Below are positions 1 to 31,879 of a stretch of DNA of 64,000 bases, one piece after another. Where the stretch lies: NCBI GenBank assembly GCA_963573385.1, contig CAUYLG010033242.1:62001-126000 (forward strand), in the 5' to 3' direction. Position 1 is the first letter of the stretch. Every line of letters starts with the position of its first letter. This stretch comes from Cacajao melanocephalus. Lineage: Eukaryota; Chordata; Mammalia; Primates; Pitheciidae. A program made the position numbers and the translations under genes. The notes beneath the pieces are model-generated. The model searched no databases and was not told the DNA's origin. It saw only the letters and a list, made by a program, of their open reading frames with translations.

Positions 1-902
1 ACAGGGCTCAAAGACAGACTCAGATTGTTTCCGCAATGGCATTACCCATCTGAGCCTATAATTTTCTTACACATCCTTGAGATCCAGCTGAAGAATCACA
101 TCTTTTAAAATCTAGATTAATTTCTGAAAGTCTAAAAGGATTGATGTATTAAAATTGATAAGGACTGAAAATCAAACTAAACTTTCCATCTAAGTAGTGG
201 AAATAACTTGAACACCGACTTTAACACTATTTGCTCTTGGATATACTAATGTACTTACTGTCACCACCACCTATCACATGGCCAAAAATTGACATCAACA
301 TGCGTTACAATCTGTTACAAAATGCTAACATTCAGTCCTGCTTTCTGCAAGTTTTTATAGAAAGGGAACCTAAAAGCCCTTGCCAGGGATAACATAATCA
401 AGTGGCTTTACCTTTCTTAAATGGTTCTACTAACCCTCATGATTGCTATAATCAGGCCATTTCTCTTTACTACAGCCACACATTCACATCTAAGGCTTTG
501 TTCATACTGCTCCCCATCTCATGAATCCTTTCCCTCTCTACTCTGCCTAATCTTGGATTTCATTCAAGGGCCAATCATATCCCCCATCTTCTAGGAAGCT
601 AAGTAACACTCCTTGCAATTACATTCTGGGTCATTTACAAAATCTGGGGCATTAGCAGAGATGTTAGAAATAATTCACAATAACCCCCTAATTTTACAAG
701 AGATAAAAAGACAAAGAAAAGTAAAATAACTTGCTTAGAATTCACACGGTTAATTAGTAGTAAAGTCACAACTAAGCAGCTACGCATGGAAAGAATAACT
801 CAGAAGGAGTGGGAGATAAAGGTTCTATTTCTAGATGTAAATTTGGACAGATCACTTGTCTAGGTCAACATTTCTTAATCTATAAAGTAAAGGGGTTGAT
901 AG

Positions 903-1062
903 ATGGGCCTGGTGGCATGTGCCTGTAGTCCCAGCTACTCTGGAGGCTGAGGTGGGAAGATTGTTTGAGTTCCCAGGAGTTCCAGGCTGCAGTGAGCCAC
1001 GACTGCACTACTGCACTCCAGCCTGGGCAGCACAGTAAGACTCAAGACTCTCAAGACATAAA
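903..1062 (+). mobile_element. Partial Alu (monomer-like)
   Basis: A single Alu arm runs from a degraded GGCCTGGTGGC to the CACTCCAGCCTGGG motif and ends in a short A-rich tail. There is no second arm. It may be an old free Alu monomer or a 5'-truncated Alu. Confidence 0.75.
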
Positions 1063-1620
1063 AAATAAAGGGGTTGAATTAGATACTTCTTAGCATCCTT
1101 TTGACTCCAGCATTGTAAGATTGCGAAACTTAGGTCTTCTGTCAGTCCAGTAACCTTTCTACTTAATTCCCTCACTTCTCTGAATTTCTACAGCATTTAA
1201 AGTCTAAGATCACAGCCTTAGAACTTTTTCCACCCCTCTTTTATAGAGGTGGTTGAGATTACAATCTATTAGTAAGAAGTGAACCTGATTGGACACTCTC
1301 ATGACTTCTTGGTCAGTCTTTGGATCTACAGTAGATATATGTAGACTCAGGAAATCAAAAGAAACTCTATTCCCTACTCCTCACCACCAGTCACCAGAAA
1401 AAAAATCCCAGTTCCAGGCACTTGGACTTCTGTGTCAATGTCTTAATTATTAACCACTGGCAAATAACTGCCAGGTCTAAAGAACAAACTTCAGCAGTTT
1501 CCAGACTCTGAAGTGATCCTGGTTATTAGCTATTTGCAATCATCACAGCCAAGTTTCAGGGCACAAACAGAGGTCTTTAAGAATACCAAATGTCAAATCT
1601 AAAATATAAAAAGGGTAACT

Positions 1621-1974
<354 letters not shown>

Positions 1975-2432
1975 TTACCACTGCTTGCTGCTCTCAGCAA
2001 TTTAAACAACTAAAACTCCTGCAGGTGATGCTGTTAGAGCTGCTCTACTTACAAAGGAGAAAGTTACATTAAAAAATAATAATTTAGGCATCATCCGAAT
2101 AACTCATGATCCAAGGGAAACATAGGTTTTGCAAGCACTGTAATAGCTACTTTTTCATGCTTACAAAAGGTTTAATTAAGATTCTTCCAATGGCTTCAAA
2201 GTCTAAATTACTAAATGCAAAAAAAACGCATTTAGCCACTATACTTTTTACATCTAAGCCTGGTACTTTTGTCCTGCCAACTGAAATCTAGGAGAATCCA
2301 GTTCATTTTAATAGACTGCAGATGACCAAAGAACTCTAAGGGAATGCCACCAAAATTTTCTAAGAAATTCCTAGCAGTGAATACTCTTTTATACTGCAGG
2401 CACATAAACTGGACACACATAAACTGTCAGTA

Positions 2433-2710
2433 CAAAAGTGAGTAAGTCCATGAGTTTTGAATCAGCTAGACTTACGTTTGAATCCTAGCTCTGTCACTAA
2501 TTAGTTCCGTATCCTTAAGCAGGCTGCTTGATCTGAGTTCCAGATTAATTACCTATAAAATGGGAATAATAACAGTACCTATTTTATAAGGTCAATGTAG
2601 AGATTAACGAGATAATGAATCTAAGGCTCTTTAGCACTGCACTAGGGATACAGTTAAGTACGTAACAAACAACTGTTTTTATTACTGCTACTGTTGTTAT
2701 TATTCCCTAT
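2433..2710. repeat. MIR-like relic
   Basis: The text reads like a MIR SINE: a 'gaatcctagctctgtcac' block, then a 'tataaaatgggaataataac' block and a 'gagattaacgagataatg' block. The assignment is by eye only. Confidence 0.6.
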
Positions 2711-3031
2711 CCTAGTCTGGAATGAATTAATTTTCCTTACCTATAAAGATGCTAAACATTCATTAATATTTATAAATAGGAAGACTGGCATTATACAATC
2801 TGTAGCATACTGAATACAGGAAACAAAAGGTTGCTAACACTACCACCTAACAAGAAAAAAATGCTTCCGTGATACATGGAATCTGAAAGTCCTCAAACCC
2901 TAAGAGTATCAGAAATGTTCTGAGGTGACAAGTGAAAATTTATATCCCAAGGTGAATGTGTGGAACTCACATATGCATGATAGGAAAGAGGCAAATTGAA
3001 AAGCTAAATCTATACAAGCTCAAGAAACGAG

Positions 3032-3520
3032 AGCAGCTGAGCACAGTGGCTCACACTTGTAATCCGAGCACTTTGGGTGGCCAAGGCAGGAGAATCACTT
3101 GAGGCCAGGAGTTCGAGACCAGCCTGGGCAGGGCAACATATTGAGACCCAATTTGTTTCTTTTTTTTTTTTTTTTTTTGAGTAGGAGTCTTGCTCTGTCA
3201 CCCAGGCTGAAGTGCAAAGATGCGCTCTTCAGCTCACTGCAACCTCCGCTTCCTGGGTTCAAGCAATTCTCCTGCCTCAGGCTCCCAAATAGCTGGGATT
3301 ACAGGTGCCTGCCACCACACCTGGCTAATTTTTGTATTTTAAGTAGAGACGGGGTTTCACCATATTGGCCAGGCTGGTCTCTTGGCCAGGCTAGTCTCAA
3401 ACCCCTGACCTCGTGATCTGCTCACCTCGGCCTCCCAAAGTGCTGGGATTATAGGCATGAGCCACTGTACCCAGCCTAGCGAGACCCCATTTCTATAAAA
3501 TTAAAACATAAAAAAAATTA
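3032..3520 (+). mobile_element. Alu fragment interrupted by a minus-strand Alu
   Basis: The left arm of a plus-strand Alu (3032-3158) is broken by an inverted Alu at 3160-3477. It resumes at 3478-3520 with the 'gagaccccatttctataaaatta' segment. This is a nested insertion. Confidence 0.75.
3160..3477 (-). mobile_element. Alu (minus strand), nested
   Basis: A full inverted Alu starts with a T tract followed by GAGTAGGAGTCTTGCTCTGTC and ends with GCCACTGTACCCAGCC. It is inserted into the older plus-strand Alu. Confidence 0.9.
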
Positions 3521-3521
3521 G

Positions 3522-3832
3522 GCCAGGTGCAGTGGCTCATGCCTGTAATACCAGCACTTTGGGAGGCCAAGGTAGGAAGATCACTTGAGTTCAAGACCAG
3601 CCGGGGCAACAAAGTGAAACCCCACCACTATTTAAAAAAAATGAAAAATAAAAAAATCAGCTAGGCATTGTGGTGTATGCCAGTAGTCCCAGATACTGAG
3701 GAGACTGAGGCAGTTGGATTGCTTGAGCCAAGGAGTTTGAGGTTGCAGTTGAGTCGTGATCGCACCACTGCACTCCAGATTGGGTGACGGACTAAGACCC
3801 TGCCCAAAAAAAGGAAAAAGGAAAAGAAAAGA
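3522..3832 (+). mobile_element. Alu (plus strand)
   Basis: It starts GGCCAGGTGCAGTGGCTCAT, carries both arms and ends in an A/G-rich tail (AAAAGGAAAAGAAAAG type). Confidence 0.85.
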
Positions 3833-3834
3833 AA

Positions 3835-3990
3835 AATTAGCCGGGCATGATGGTGCATGTCTATAGTCCCAGGTACTGGGGAGGCTGAGCCCAGGAATTT
3901 CAAGGCTGCAGTGAGCTATGATTGTGCCACTGCACTCCAACCCAGGCAACAAAGTGAGACCCCATCTCTTTTAACAACAACAAAAAACAA
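3835..3990 (+). mobile_element. Alu right-arm fragment
   Basis: It starts at TTAGCCGGGCATGATGGTGC, carries CACTCCAACCCAGGCAAC and ends in an A-rich tail. Only the right arm is present, directly after the preceding Alu tail. Confidence 0.75.
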
Positions 3991-4101
3991 AACAGAGGAG
4001 AAAATCTTAGTGACTATAATTTCAGCAAAGGTTTCTGAAATATGACACACAAAACAAAAATGAAAAAAAAAATTGGACTCCATCAAAATTAAGTTTTTTG
4101 G

Positions 4102-4404
<303 letters not shown>

Positions 4405-4448
4405 AAGTTCTTTGGCTCTTCAAAATACACTGTTACGAAAATGAAAAG

Positions 4449-4620
4449 ACAGCCAGGAGTGGTGACACATGCCTGTAGTCTCAGCTACTTGGGAGGCTGA
4501 GGCAGGAGGATTCCTTGAGCCCAGGAGATTAAGGCTGTAGTAAGCCATGACTGCACTACTGTATTCCAACTTAGGCAACAGAGTGACACTACTAGTTCAA
4601 AGAAAAAAAAAAAAAAGGAA
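4449..4620 (+). mobile_element. Alu right-arm fragment
   Basis: It begins inside the element ('agccaggagtggtgacacat') and ends in an A tract at about 4603-4620. The left arm is absent. Confidence 0.75.
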
Positions 4621-4707
4621 AGAAAGAGAAAAATGGGAAAATCATGAGCAGATTCTTTAAGGAAGATACATAGATAGCAAATGGACAAAATCTTGAACAG
4701 ATTCTTA

Positions 4708-5790
<1,083 letters not shown>

Positions 5791-6763
5791 TCCTAAAGTT
5801 CTAGCACTGAAACTAAAACACAGATCTATCTGAGATGTAAGGCCAACTACCAACGTATGCTCTTTGGTTTTCTGTGACCTTCAGTATCAAAAATGGTTTA
5901 TAAATCAATCTGTCTTGGGTCCTTACAGGATTTTAAATCTTAAATTACAAATCCAATGCCTTCAGATGACACTACTCACAAGACAGGAAATAAGTTACAA
6001 AATCAGAAATACAGAAAATAATATAGGACACCGTAAACTCTATCTGTATTTGCTACCCTAACAAAACGCCCAGATAGCTACTATCTAAGGACCAGTCATA
6101 ACCATCACCAAGGATGGAATTTTCCCATCTTCCATATAAGAATGTCATGTGTTTCCTTTAATTCAATTTCATTATGCTTATTCTCATTTGCATCCCCTGA
6201 TCTGTTCTATCCCCCTGCCTTGGAGGAAAGAAAGTTAAACAAATATTTCAAATTGACTCTCCCTAACTGTTACAGAGCCAAGCACTATAGAGCCAGTTTC
6301 TTCAATCTTTTTCCTTTTAATCCCACAGCTTCTAGTATATCTGTTTCTTTTATATAATCTCTTTCTACTACTGGGGCCATTCCCAAGATCCTGAAATTTG
6401 GTAAAGGAAATGTAGAATCCAAAATATCTGCTGCTTCTCCTCCATTTGTCCATCCAATTTCCACCTCTTAGCCCCTTGATGTTTCCAACCTACAACTGCA
6501 AGAAGTGACTGTTGTACTGAGTGGGTATCTGGACCTGACATTTAAAGTCCCTTCCAACTCTGAAGTTTTAAGGGTACCATTCACAGTAAGATTTAATAAT
6601 GAATGGAAGTAAGAATTTCCAAGTTGAAAGAATAATGAGAGTTACACTGTAATCGGTGGTGAAATTCATTAAAATATTGGTCATTTCTCTTTTCCTTCAG
6701 TAATTATTTTACTTCCTTAAAAAGGGTTCTTTGATTCTAAGAAATCTGTGAAAAAACAAAAAC

Positions 6764-7060
6764 AGGCCAGTCGTGGTGGCTCATGCCTGTAATCCCAGCA
6801 CTTCTGGGAGGCCGAGGTGGGTGGATCACAAGGTCAAAATATCGAGACCATCCTGGCCAACAAGGTGAAACTCCATCTCTACCAAAAATACAAAAATTAG
6901 CTGGGTGTGGTAGCGCTTGCCTATAGTCCCAGCTACTCGGGAGGCTGAGGCAGGAGACTTGCTTGAACCCGGAGGCAGAGATTGCAGTGAGCCAAGATCA
7001 TGCCACTGTACTCCAGCCTGGTGACAGAGTGAAATTCCATCTCAAAAAAAAAAAAAAGGA
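6764..7060 (+). mobile_element. Full-length Alu
   Basis: It starts GGCCAGTCGTGGTGGCTCAT, has both arms and ends with an A tail near 7043-7057. One extra base ('cacttctggg') interrupts the usual 'cactttggg'. Confidence 0.9.
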
Positions 7061-8280
7061 AGAAAATACAGTGAAATATGTTCATAGTAATTAAAGTAGT
7101 CTTTGCTTTTCAATTTTAGCTTCAAGGTTTTAAGAAATTTTAGCATCAACAGCTTCTGACTACCCCTAATTCCCCAAAGGCCTGGCTATTCATAGGGCTC
7201 AAACCAGCCCCCACAGAAGTAGGAAAGGAATAAAAACAGAGGGAGGAGGTGACAGGCAGCTGGACAAGGGGAGACTGTAGCTTTGTCTCACCTAACCCCA
7301 AGGAGGGACAAACATCCATTGATTTGCTGGTAGCACAAAATGATTATTTTTGTCTACTGCTTTCCAACAAAGGTAATTAAGAATAGGAGGCTCAATAACA
7401 ATAACAAAAAAAACACTTAAGTAATACTAAGTTTGTTTCAAAGTGGAGATGGTTTTTTGTAGCCACGAATGTTTCAGCTACTGAGACAGAAAGAAGGATA
7501 TATACATCTGCATATACAAACTCTCTGCTTCTGTATAACATCTAGTATTTATCAATAAAAATTATTTTAACCTGTTCTTCTAAATCAAATGTGACATATA
7601 ACTTTATCTTTTAAATCTCTATTACATTTCACTGATGATAACACTACCCAAGAATAAACTGGCAATACATTTATAAAATACCAAGGGCCCTGGGCAATAA
7701 CAAAAGGTTATTCTACAACACAGGAAATAAAATTAGTCTATTCTGACCCATGCACCCATCAACAAAATTAAATCTTGTCTCACTATTTTCTTAGCTTTCA
7801 TAATAAAACATAATTTACAGGTCATAAAAATTTCAGCTCTTTTTTAAAAAAAATTATCTCAACATTTACCAACTCTCCCAAGGCAGAGATTTTAATTCTA
7901 AGGCATTCCCTCACTTTCAACTCCTGTAAGGGAGAATTTTCTTTGAGAAAGTACAGGTAACCATATCAAGTAGACTCATGGTCTGTCTTTAAGACAAAGC
8001 AGGAAGAACAGCAGAAATTTTTAAGCTATCATTCTGTCATCTCAAACATCTCACTAACATTCCTGTAGGCTCTCCTCCCTCTTTCCAAACCAAATAATCC
8101 TTGCATTTATCATCTGTTTTCAAAAAGTGTTTACAAAGTTCTCCGTATATTTTTCAGTTTTCTGCAAACTTTTGGATTAAAATTAATGTTTTCTTTAAGG
8201 CAATATAAGCAGAAATCTGCACAAACAACTCTACTTCTTCCATGTTCTGTTTCCTAATATCTGCTTAAAATTCCACCTGG

Positions 8281-8571
8281 AGCCCGGAGCAGTGGCTCAC
8301 GCCTGTAATCCCAGCACTTTGGGAGGCCGAGGCAGGTGGATCACGAGGTCAGGAGTTCAAGACCAGCCTGGCCAACATGGTGAAACCCATCTCTACTAAA
8401 AACACAAAATTTAGCCAAGCATGGCAGCAGGCGCCTATAACTGCAGCTACTCAGGAGGCTGAGGCAGGAGTATCGCTTGACCTGGGAGGCAGAGGGTATA
8501 GTGAGCTGAGACCGAGCCACTGCACTCCAGCCTGGGAGACGGAGCAAGACTCCGTCTCAAAAAAAAAAAAA
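8281..8571 (+). mobile_element. Full-length Alu with target-site duplication
   Basis: The element is flanked by identical 14-bp repeats, AAAATTCCACCTGG, at 8267-8280 and 8572-8585. The perfect duplication suggests a relatively recent insertion in primate terms. Confidence 0.95.
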
Positions 8572-8741
8572 AAAATTCCACCTGGCATCGTTTACCTTTA
8601 CTTGCTCTCCTTTTGGATAGGGGTACACAATTAAACATTGACACTCTATTACTTTGTGTTTAGAAGAGTGCGTAACTAAAACATGACAATAATTCAATAT
8701 AGGCATCCAAAATTAAACGAAATTTTAAACACTATTCTCTT

Positions 8742-8798
8742 GGCCGGGCGTGGTGGCTCTCGCCTATAATCCCAGCACTTTGGGAGGCCCAGGCCAGC
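8742..8798 (+). mobile_element. Truncated Alu 5' end
   Basis: Only about the first 55 bases of an Alu are present (GGCCGGGCGTGGTGGCTCTC through 'gggaggcccaggcc'). The sequence then changes to unique DNA with no A tail, so a deletion probably removed the rest. Confidence 0.85.
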
Positions 8799-9177
8799 AG
8801 ATATTCTCTCTTAGAATGCATCAATTTCTCAATTATATGAGAATGCACGTAAAGTCTATTGAATGCAGGAATACTCTCCAGCCTCCTAACATCCCGGTTC
8901 TACTTACTCTCCTTACATATATTTCAGAAATCAGTCTATTTGACACCCACATTCATCACTGCTGAAAAGTCAAAACCCTCTGTTCACCTAGAATTTTTAT
9001 CTTCCCTCATCTTAAAGACTTCTGAAAGGAAGAGGAATAATGCTGGAAAGGGGGTATGTTCACGGCCTGGGAGAAGACAGACTCATGAAGAACCAAGAGG
9101 TAATATACCAAGCACCCTGGCTTCAGCCACTCACCGTCAGCATCTCTAACGATCATGTGTTTTTAAAAGATGATGCC

Positions 9178-9464
<287 letters not shown>

Positions 9465-10585
9465 GATGATACCCAACCACTTTTAAACTGAGTCTCCATC
9501 TCCTTTCCACCACACAAGATGCCTCAGAGGGTAAGCACAGATCTTAGACAATTTGTGAGCTCTATGTTCTCATCAGTTAATCCATATTTAGAACCTGCAT
9601 AAGCCAGGAAAGGTACGTAGCAGCTCAAGGAATTATAACCCCTCAAATGCAAACAACCTTCGGGCACACTTAGTCCAAACCAGTGCAGTTTTATAAAGCA
9701 CATTCTTAATGGAGTTCCAAAGGACACATACTTTAGAAAAGGCGGAGTAGGCGAAAGAGCTTTGAGTTCAGTTTTAGCCTACAGTTCAAGAATACTAAGC
9801 CACTGGTATCAAAAGCACACCAGCAGTCTCACCCACTCCACCCACCCACATATACATACACAGACATAAAGAGAAGTGGATTGCAATGCTCCTCCTTCTC
9901 TCTCATTTCCACAGAGCTCTCATAAAAAGAGCAACGAGTAAGACAGAATATTCTGATGCCTTGAGATAGGTTACATTTGGCAATATAAGGGTTAAGCAGC
10001 ACTACTTTCCTAGAAACTTTCCAATCCCTAGCTACTAATGCAATTTTCCTCATTACCTGAGCTATCTAGTTTTAAAAATTCAGCAGATTAAGGGTTAAGA
10101 CTAACACCGCAGAAAGAAAAGAGAACTTGGTTCCGCTCTATCCTCTCTAAAGCAAATACCAACAACCCTGAGCCAAATCCACTAAGCATACAGAAGACTC
10201 CATGGACATTCCAAAAGACAGGTGAAAAGAGGCTTAGCCTCCTCAGGTTTCTCACCTTGCAGCACCACACACATAGTAGACTTCACAATTTGTGAAATAA
10301 ACAATTGTTAGATAAAATAAAACACATACAAAATTCTACTCAAGACTGGAAAACAAGTCACAGAGGTCACCACAAATCAGCAGCAATAGCTGGAATTTGG
10401 GTGAGGAAGGTCAAACAGTACCCATGGAAACAAAATCAAAACAAAAAGATATAGAAATAGAAGGAATATGAGCCCTAGCACTTAAGTTTTGGAAGGAAAG
10501 CTAACCGAGGGGTGGGGGGGCGGTCAATGCTGTGTTAGTCACCAAAGAAGGAAGGGGTGTCAATACTCTTAACCCTATTATTTCT

Positions 10586-10597
10586 GGGGGGGGGGGG
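10586..10597 (+). repeat. Poly-G run (12 G)
   Basis: An uninterrupted run of 12 G lies about 80 bases after a second G-rich block near 10508-10522. It is a simple repeat in DIAPH1 intron 1. Confidence 0.9.
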
Positions 10598-11789
10598 AAA
10601 GGTGTTCATCATATAAAAACAGGTGGTTACTGACAGCTCAGATATCACTGGGGGCAGTCCAGGAGCACTTAGTCTTGTTAGAAATAGAAGAGATGAGTCA
10701 CTATTTTAATTCTGTTTAGAATTAAACATCTAACCCTCCAGGGTTAACATCTCAACCCTCTAGGTCATGAAACAACATTTTCTTCCAGTTTCTATCACTT
10801 TATCAGTTTTCCTCCCAAATTTGTGGAGCTGGGTCAAAATGTTGGGAGGTAGGACTAAGAGAAAGAGGTAAGAGTTACAAGCCATTTGTTTAGTAGAAAG
10901 ATACACAAGGGTAAGGGCATAAATACCTGGAAGAGGAGACAAAAGAGCTACAGTTATAACTAGCTATTATAATGATCATCAATATCCAAGATTCTTTTCC
11001 TCTCCTGGACAGTGCCCCATATCTTCCAAAGCTTTCATAGCAAAAAGCAACCAAACGGCTCCCTGGAGAGAGGCACTGATGTAGGCAAAAGGTAAGGAAA
11101 TATGATAGGGTTCCATGAATATCAATATTCCTTCAGACTCGGATTGAAAGTAACTGGCACTTGAGGAAAGCTTACTCTTCTAGAGGTACGCAAAGGGATA
11201 CCAGTAGTCGCCTTGGGGAACAAGAGGCGGTAGAAAAAGGAGTTGAGGAGATGGTTATCATGGGAAATGCATAAAAAACAACTCAATTACAAACTTCTTG
11301 AACTCGCAGTCCAACTTTCTTCCCACAGGAGAGATTCCTAGGTCATGAAGGGCTTAGAGTTCCAACCCTCTGAAAAGTGACAAGCAACAGGGCAAAGAGA
11401 CAGGTTCTCTGGATAGAGGAATACTGTTAAGCAAATAAACGTCATGCCCCAGTGGCTGTAAGACCTGGGCAGGAACCCGTTCCTGTAATCGCAAGGACAA
11501 ACGTCCAACGGAGGAAGGGGGGTAGGGCTCAAGTCAGGTAACATTCCTGAGGGGAAGGAATATCAGGTGACACCGGGCTGAGGGCCCAGGGGGACTGGGC
11601 GGGACGAAAGTTAGCAGGTAAAAAGGATCAATCATGGGGAAGGAAGTGACCTTTAGGAGAAGGAAATACGAGAATACCAAAAAAGGGGTAAGGGTAAGAA
11701 GAGAAAATGGACCCAGAAGAGGGGACCAAAAAAGAGGAGGCGTGTTCGGGTACTAGAGAAAGAAGAAAGGAAGTGAGGCTGAGAGGGGA

Positions 11790-12600
<811 letters not shown>

Positions 12601-14070
12601 CCTGACAGCTTGGACTCTGTCACGCCTCAGACCAAAAATCGCATGAGACCATTATCCTGGCAGAAAAGTAGTGCCAGGCTTTGCATAGGAATGCAGTTTT
12701 TAATGTGCGCAATACCCATGGAACACATGGAAAAATTATAAAAGGGACAGCTACCATGTTTTGAATGCAATGTACCAAGAACAGAGCTGGGTCCAGTGCA
12801 AGCACTGGACTAAACCAGACTTGCTCTGGAGTTTAATTTCCTACAGGACAAACTAATTATTGCCAACATGTACCTAAACATCAGTAACAGTTACCACTTA
12901 ACCATGCCCTTGCTCTCTTCTAGGCACTATGCAAAACACTCTACATGTATTTTTCTAAGTCCCCACAGTCCCATGTGATAGATTCCGCTAGGCTCACCAG
13001 TTTATAAATAGTAAATTTGGACTTTGAGAGTTGAAGTGACTTGCCCAAGAAGGCGTAATTGATATAAAATTTAAACCCAGCTTAGTCTGATTTGCTGCCA
13101 AGCCCTATGTTTAAGCAGGATTCCCCATTGACATAAACCAAACATGAAAGAATGGGTATTATCCAAGAGTATATTCTTTGCTCTTCTAGCCTTTCTCCCT
13201 GAGTAATTTCATCCACTCTCCTAGCTACATCTGTCCCTGTGTGAGTTATATGGCTACCAGCTGGCCTTCACAATATGGACTGAATCATCTTGACCACAGC
13301 TAGCAAGATTTCAAGTGTAAGTTCCTCAAGCGCAGTCAGGGACTTACTCACTCTAGGGCCCCAGTGCCTAGTCAAGGGCCTGAGATATACCAGGAACTCT
13401 GCCAAGCTGGCTGTCTCCTAAATTTGGCATTCATCTCTCTTGTGGTCCAGAGCTTCTAACAGTGACCTATAGAATGTTACATAGAGCTGTCCATCCCATA
13501 CTTCAAACTTGACTTAGTGCTGAGCTTTCCAGACCTTTTGTCCAAAAAGCTCAAAAGCTACTTTCAAAGCTAGTGTTGAGAACAGACAGAATCAGACCCA
13601 TTTATCACCCCTCTTTCTTGTGCCAGTCTGTATCTGCTATAATATTTATCACACTACTGACTGGATTGTAAACTCTTCCAGAGAAAGGTCCATGTTTGTG
13701 GCTACTAACAGTACTTAGCATTGTTGTTCACATAGATAATGGGCAACTTCTGTCAGGCACTGTGCTAAGCACTTAACATGTTTTATCTCAGTGTATCTTC
13801 ACCAACTAGCATCACTACTCTCAACAACCAGATTCAAAATCGAAGTCATCTACTTCTCTCAATCTGCCCAGGTTTGTCTAACTCTTAACCAAAATGCTCT
13901 ATTAACTCCTTATATATGTAATAATCAGAATACATACTCAGGGCCTAACATAGGGTAAGTGCTGAATGAATGTTAACTATGCTTTTATGACAAGCATCAT
14001 CAGGTTCATTTCCCTCTCCCTTCATAAACAGGAAACTAGCAAGAATTAACATTCCTAGAAAGGCAAAAGG
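12601..14070. other. Intergenic DNA between DIAPH1 promoter and HDAC3 3' end
   Basis: No gene was recognised. Two segments look like MIR SINE relics: about 12880-13090 ('aggcactatgcaaaacactctacatg', 'agttgaagtgacttgcccaag') and about 13735-13900 ('ggcactgtgctaagcacttaac'). The remainder is unremarkable non-coding sequence. Confidence 0.6.
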
Positions 14071-14086
14071 TACAAAAAATACTTAG

Positions 14087-14092
14087 TTTATT
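14087..14092 (-). terminator. HDAC3: HDAC3 poly(A) signal
   Basis: TTTATT on the plus strand is AATAAA on the minus strand. It lies about 540 bases downstream of the HDAC3 stop codon, implying cleavage near 14060-14075. The 3' UTR is about 14070-14629. No other close AATAAA match was seen in that UTR. Confidence 0.8.
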
Positions 14093-14629
14093 GGATAAAA
14101 ACAGTGGTAAAATGGACATAAAGCCAAAAGTGAGAACAGGACATTTTCATATCCTCTCCACACTTGAAAACATATTTCCCATCATCTGAGATTCAGGTGT
14201 TAGGGAGCCAGAGCCCCTGCCAAATCCCTCTCTCTTCACCTTCCCTGGAAGCAAGGGGAGGAGGAAGTCCAGGGCAATCTCAGTCCTTGTCTACCGTTCA
14301 TCCCTCAAAATCTCTGGGTTGGAGGGAAGCAGGGAAGGAATAAGGGGCAAGAGAGGCTAGGGACTGGCCTCCAGGGCCCACTGCCAATAATGTCCCAGAT
14401 AGCTATCCTTGTCCGTATCTCATCCCTGATAGGTACCATTGTCGGGCCTTGGGAGAGAGAAGAAATGGGGTTGATGGTTCGAGAACCAGATGTGGTCTCC
14501 AGACTCTTTCCCAGAGTCAGCAAAATCCCTGGCGTGACCACTCCAGGACTGTAGGAGCTACTCCTTTTCCCTCCAGCCCAACCAGGAGGTGAAAAGAAAT
14601 TCCTTGGGACACAGCAACCTAAACCGCTC

Positions 14630-30469
<15,840 letters not shown>

Positions 30470-31879
30470 GGTGCCGGCGGGATCAGGCCCCGCGCCTCCG
30501 CCGCCCGCCGCCAGCCCCGCCCCGGCCGTGCGTGCTACGCCAGCACGTAGCCTGCCTCTGCGGAACTGGGCGGTGCGGGCCCGCCTCCAGCCACACCCAG
30601 GCCACGCCCCCAGAGGAGCTCCGCCCCTCGCCCGTCTCCGCTCTCCCGGGATCTGGGGCTTTGAGCGTCCAGGCTTGGGCGGGGAACTGTCACTCCTAGG
30701 ATGCAAGGGCCATTTCTCTCCCGCCGGGGGTCAGATCCTCGGAAAGCCGAGCCATCCCATCCAGCCGCTTGCCCCAAACCGGGCGCAGGCCGTGGTCACT
30801 TCTCTAGGAAGCTACGAAGGTCCCGCCACTCCGTCCCTCAAAGGTGCGGAAAGCCGGCTTCCCCCAGCCCTCGGGGAATATTCCTGACTCGCTGCTCGGT
30901 CAGGGCATCTGAGGTCAGGAGCTGCGCCAGGCGTGCCGGATAGTGGACAACACCCACACCGGACAGCCTGTCCCCCACCGGACCCAGACTCCGCGCCGCA
31001 CATTGCCCCGGGGGGGCCCGGCGCAGTCACGCGCGCGCAAGGCTCACGCTCTCCGCCCCGCACACCTGCGCTCCGCCCCCTGGTCCTCGGCCCGCGACGG
31101 GCGAAGGCATTTGGGAAGCCAGGGCGGCTGCGGAGGCGCCCATCTCCCTGATCCAGGGCCAGAGTGGCTCGAAGCCTGCCGCCGCTCCCAGCCAGCCCGC
31201 ATCCTTCTCTGTCCTTCCCTCCCCCCGCCTGCCACGGCGCCGGTATCCGCAGCCACAGCCCGGGGCCGGTGAGGCGGCGAAGGGGGAGGGGAGGAATCAA
31301 GGGATGAGCGCCGGGAGGGCGTCGGGGGCCCTGAGCCGCACTAGGACGCCCCTTGAGCCGGAACCCGAGCAGAAGCCGGAACCAGAATCAAATCACCGGT
31401 ACTGGGTGGGCCAGGTGGTCAGGGTGGGAGAAACCGAAAAGGGGGAGGGGTGCGGGAGTACTGAGAGGAGGGGGCTGCAGAGGCCTGGCTCAGGCCGGCG
31501 CGGAGGAGGTGCGGGCGCTGACTCAGGCGCGATTTCTGCTCCCGCCGCCTAAGAATTCCGTCCCATCTCGTGCTGCAGTGTCCTTGGGAGGGACAGAAGC
31601 GCGAACGAGCTGGAAAGGGGAACGCTCGGGGCGTCGGGGAAGCGGGACCAGGGTTGTGGTAGAGAGCTTGCGTAGCCGCTGACCTCTTGCCTCGGGCGGT
31701 ATTGGCGAACCAGCACCCTTGGCCCGGACAGCTCCCTGGTTGGGTAGGGGGTGGAGCCGGACCGCTGAGACTAGCTTGTTTGAGATCCTGAGCAAGGCAT
31801 TCCTACCCCTCCCCCATTCCCAGCTGCAGCCCCCTAAACCCAGGAGGCGCCCTGGCCCGCGCTCGCCCCCCAGGGCCTC

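Noticed and set aside
30812..31300. A 162-codon minus-strand open frame between HDAC3 and RELL2
   Set aside because: It has low-complexity Gly/Arg/Ala/Pro composition from the CpG island, with no supporting signal.
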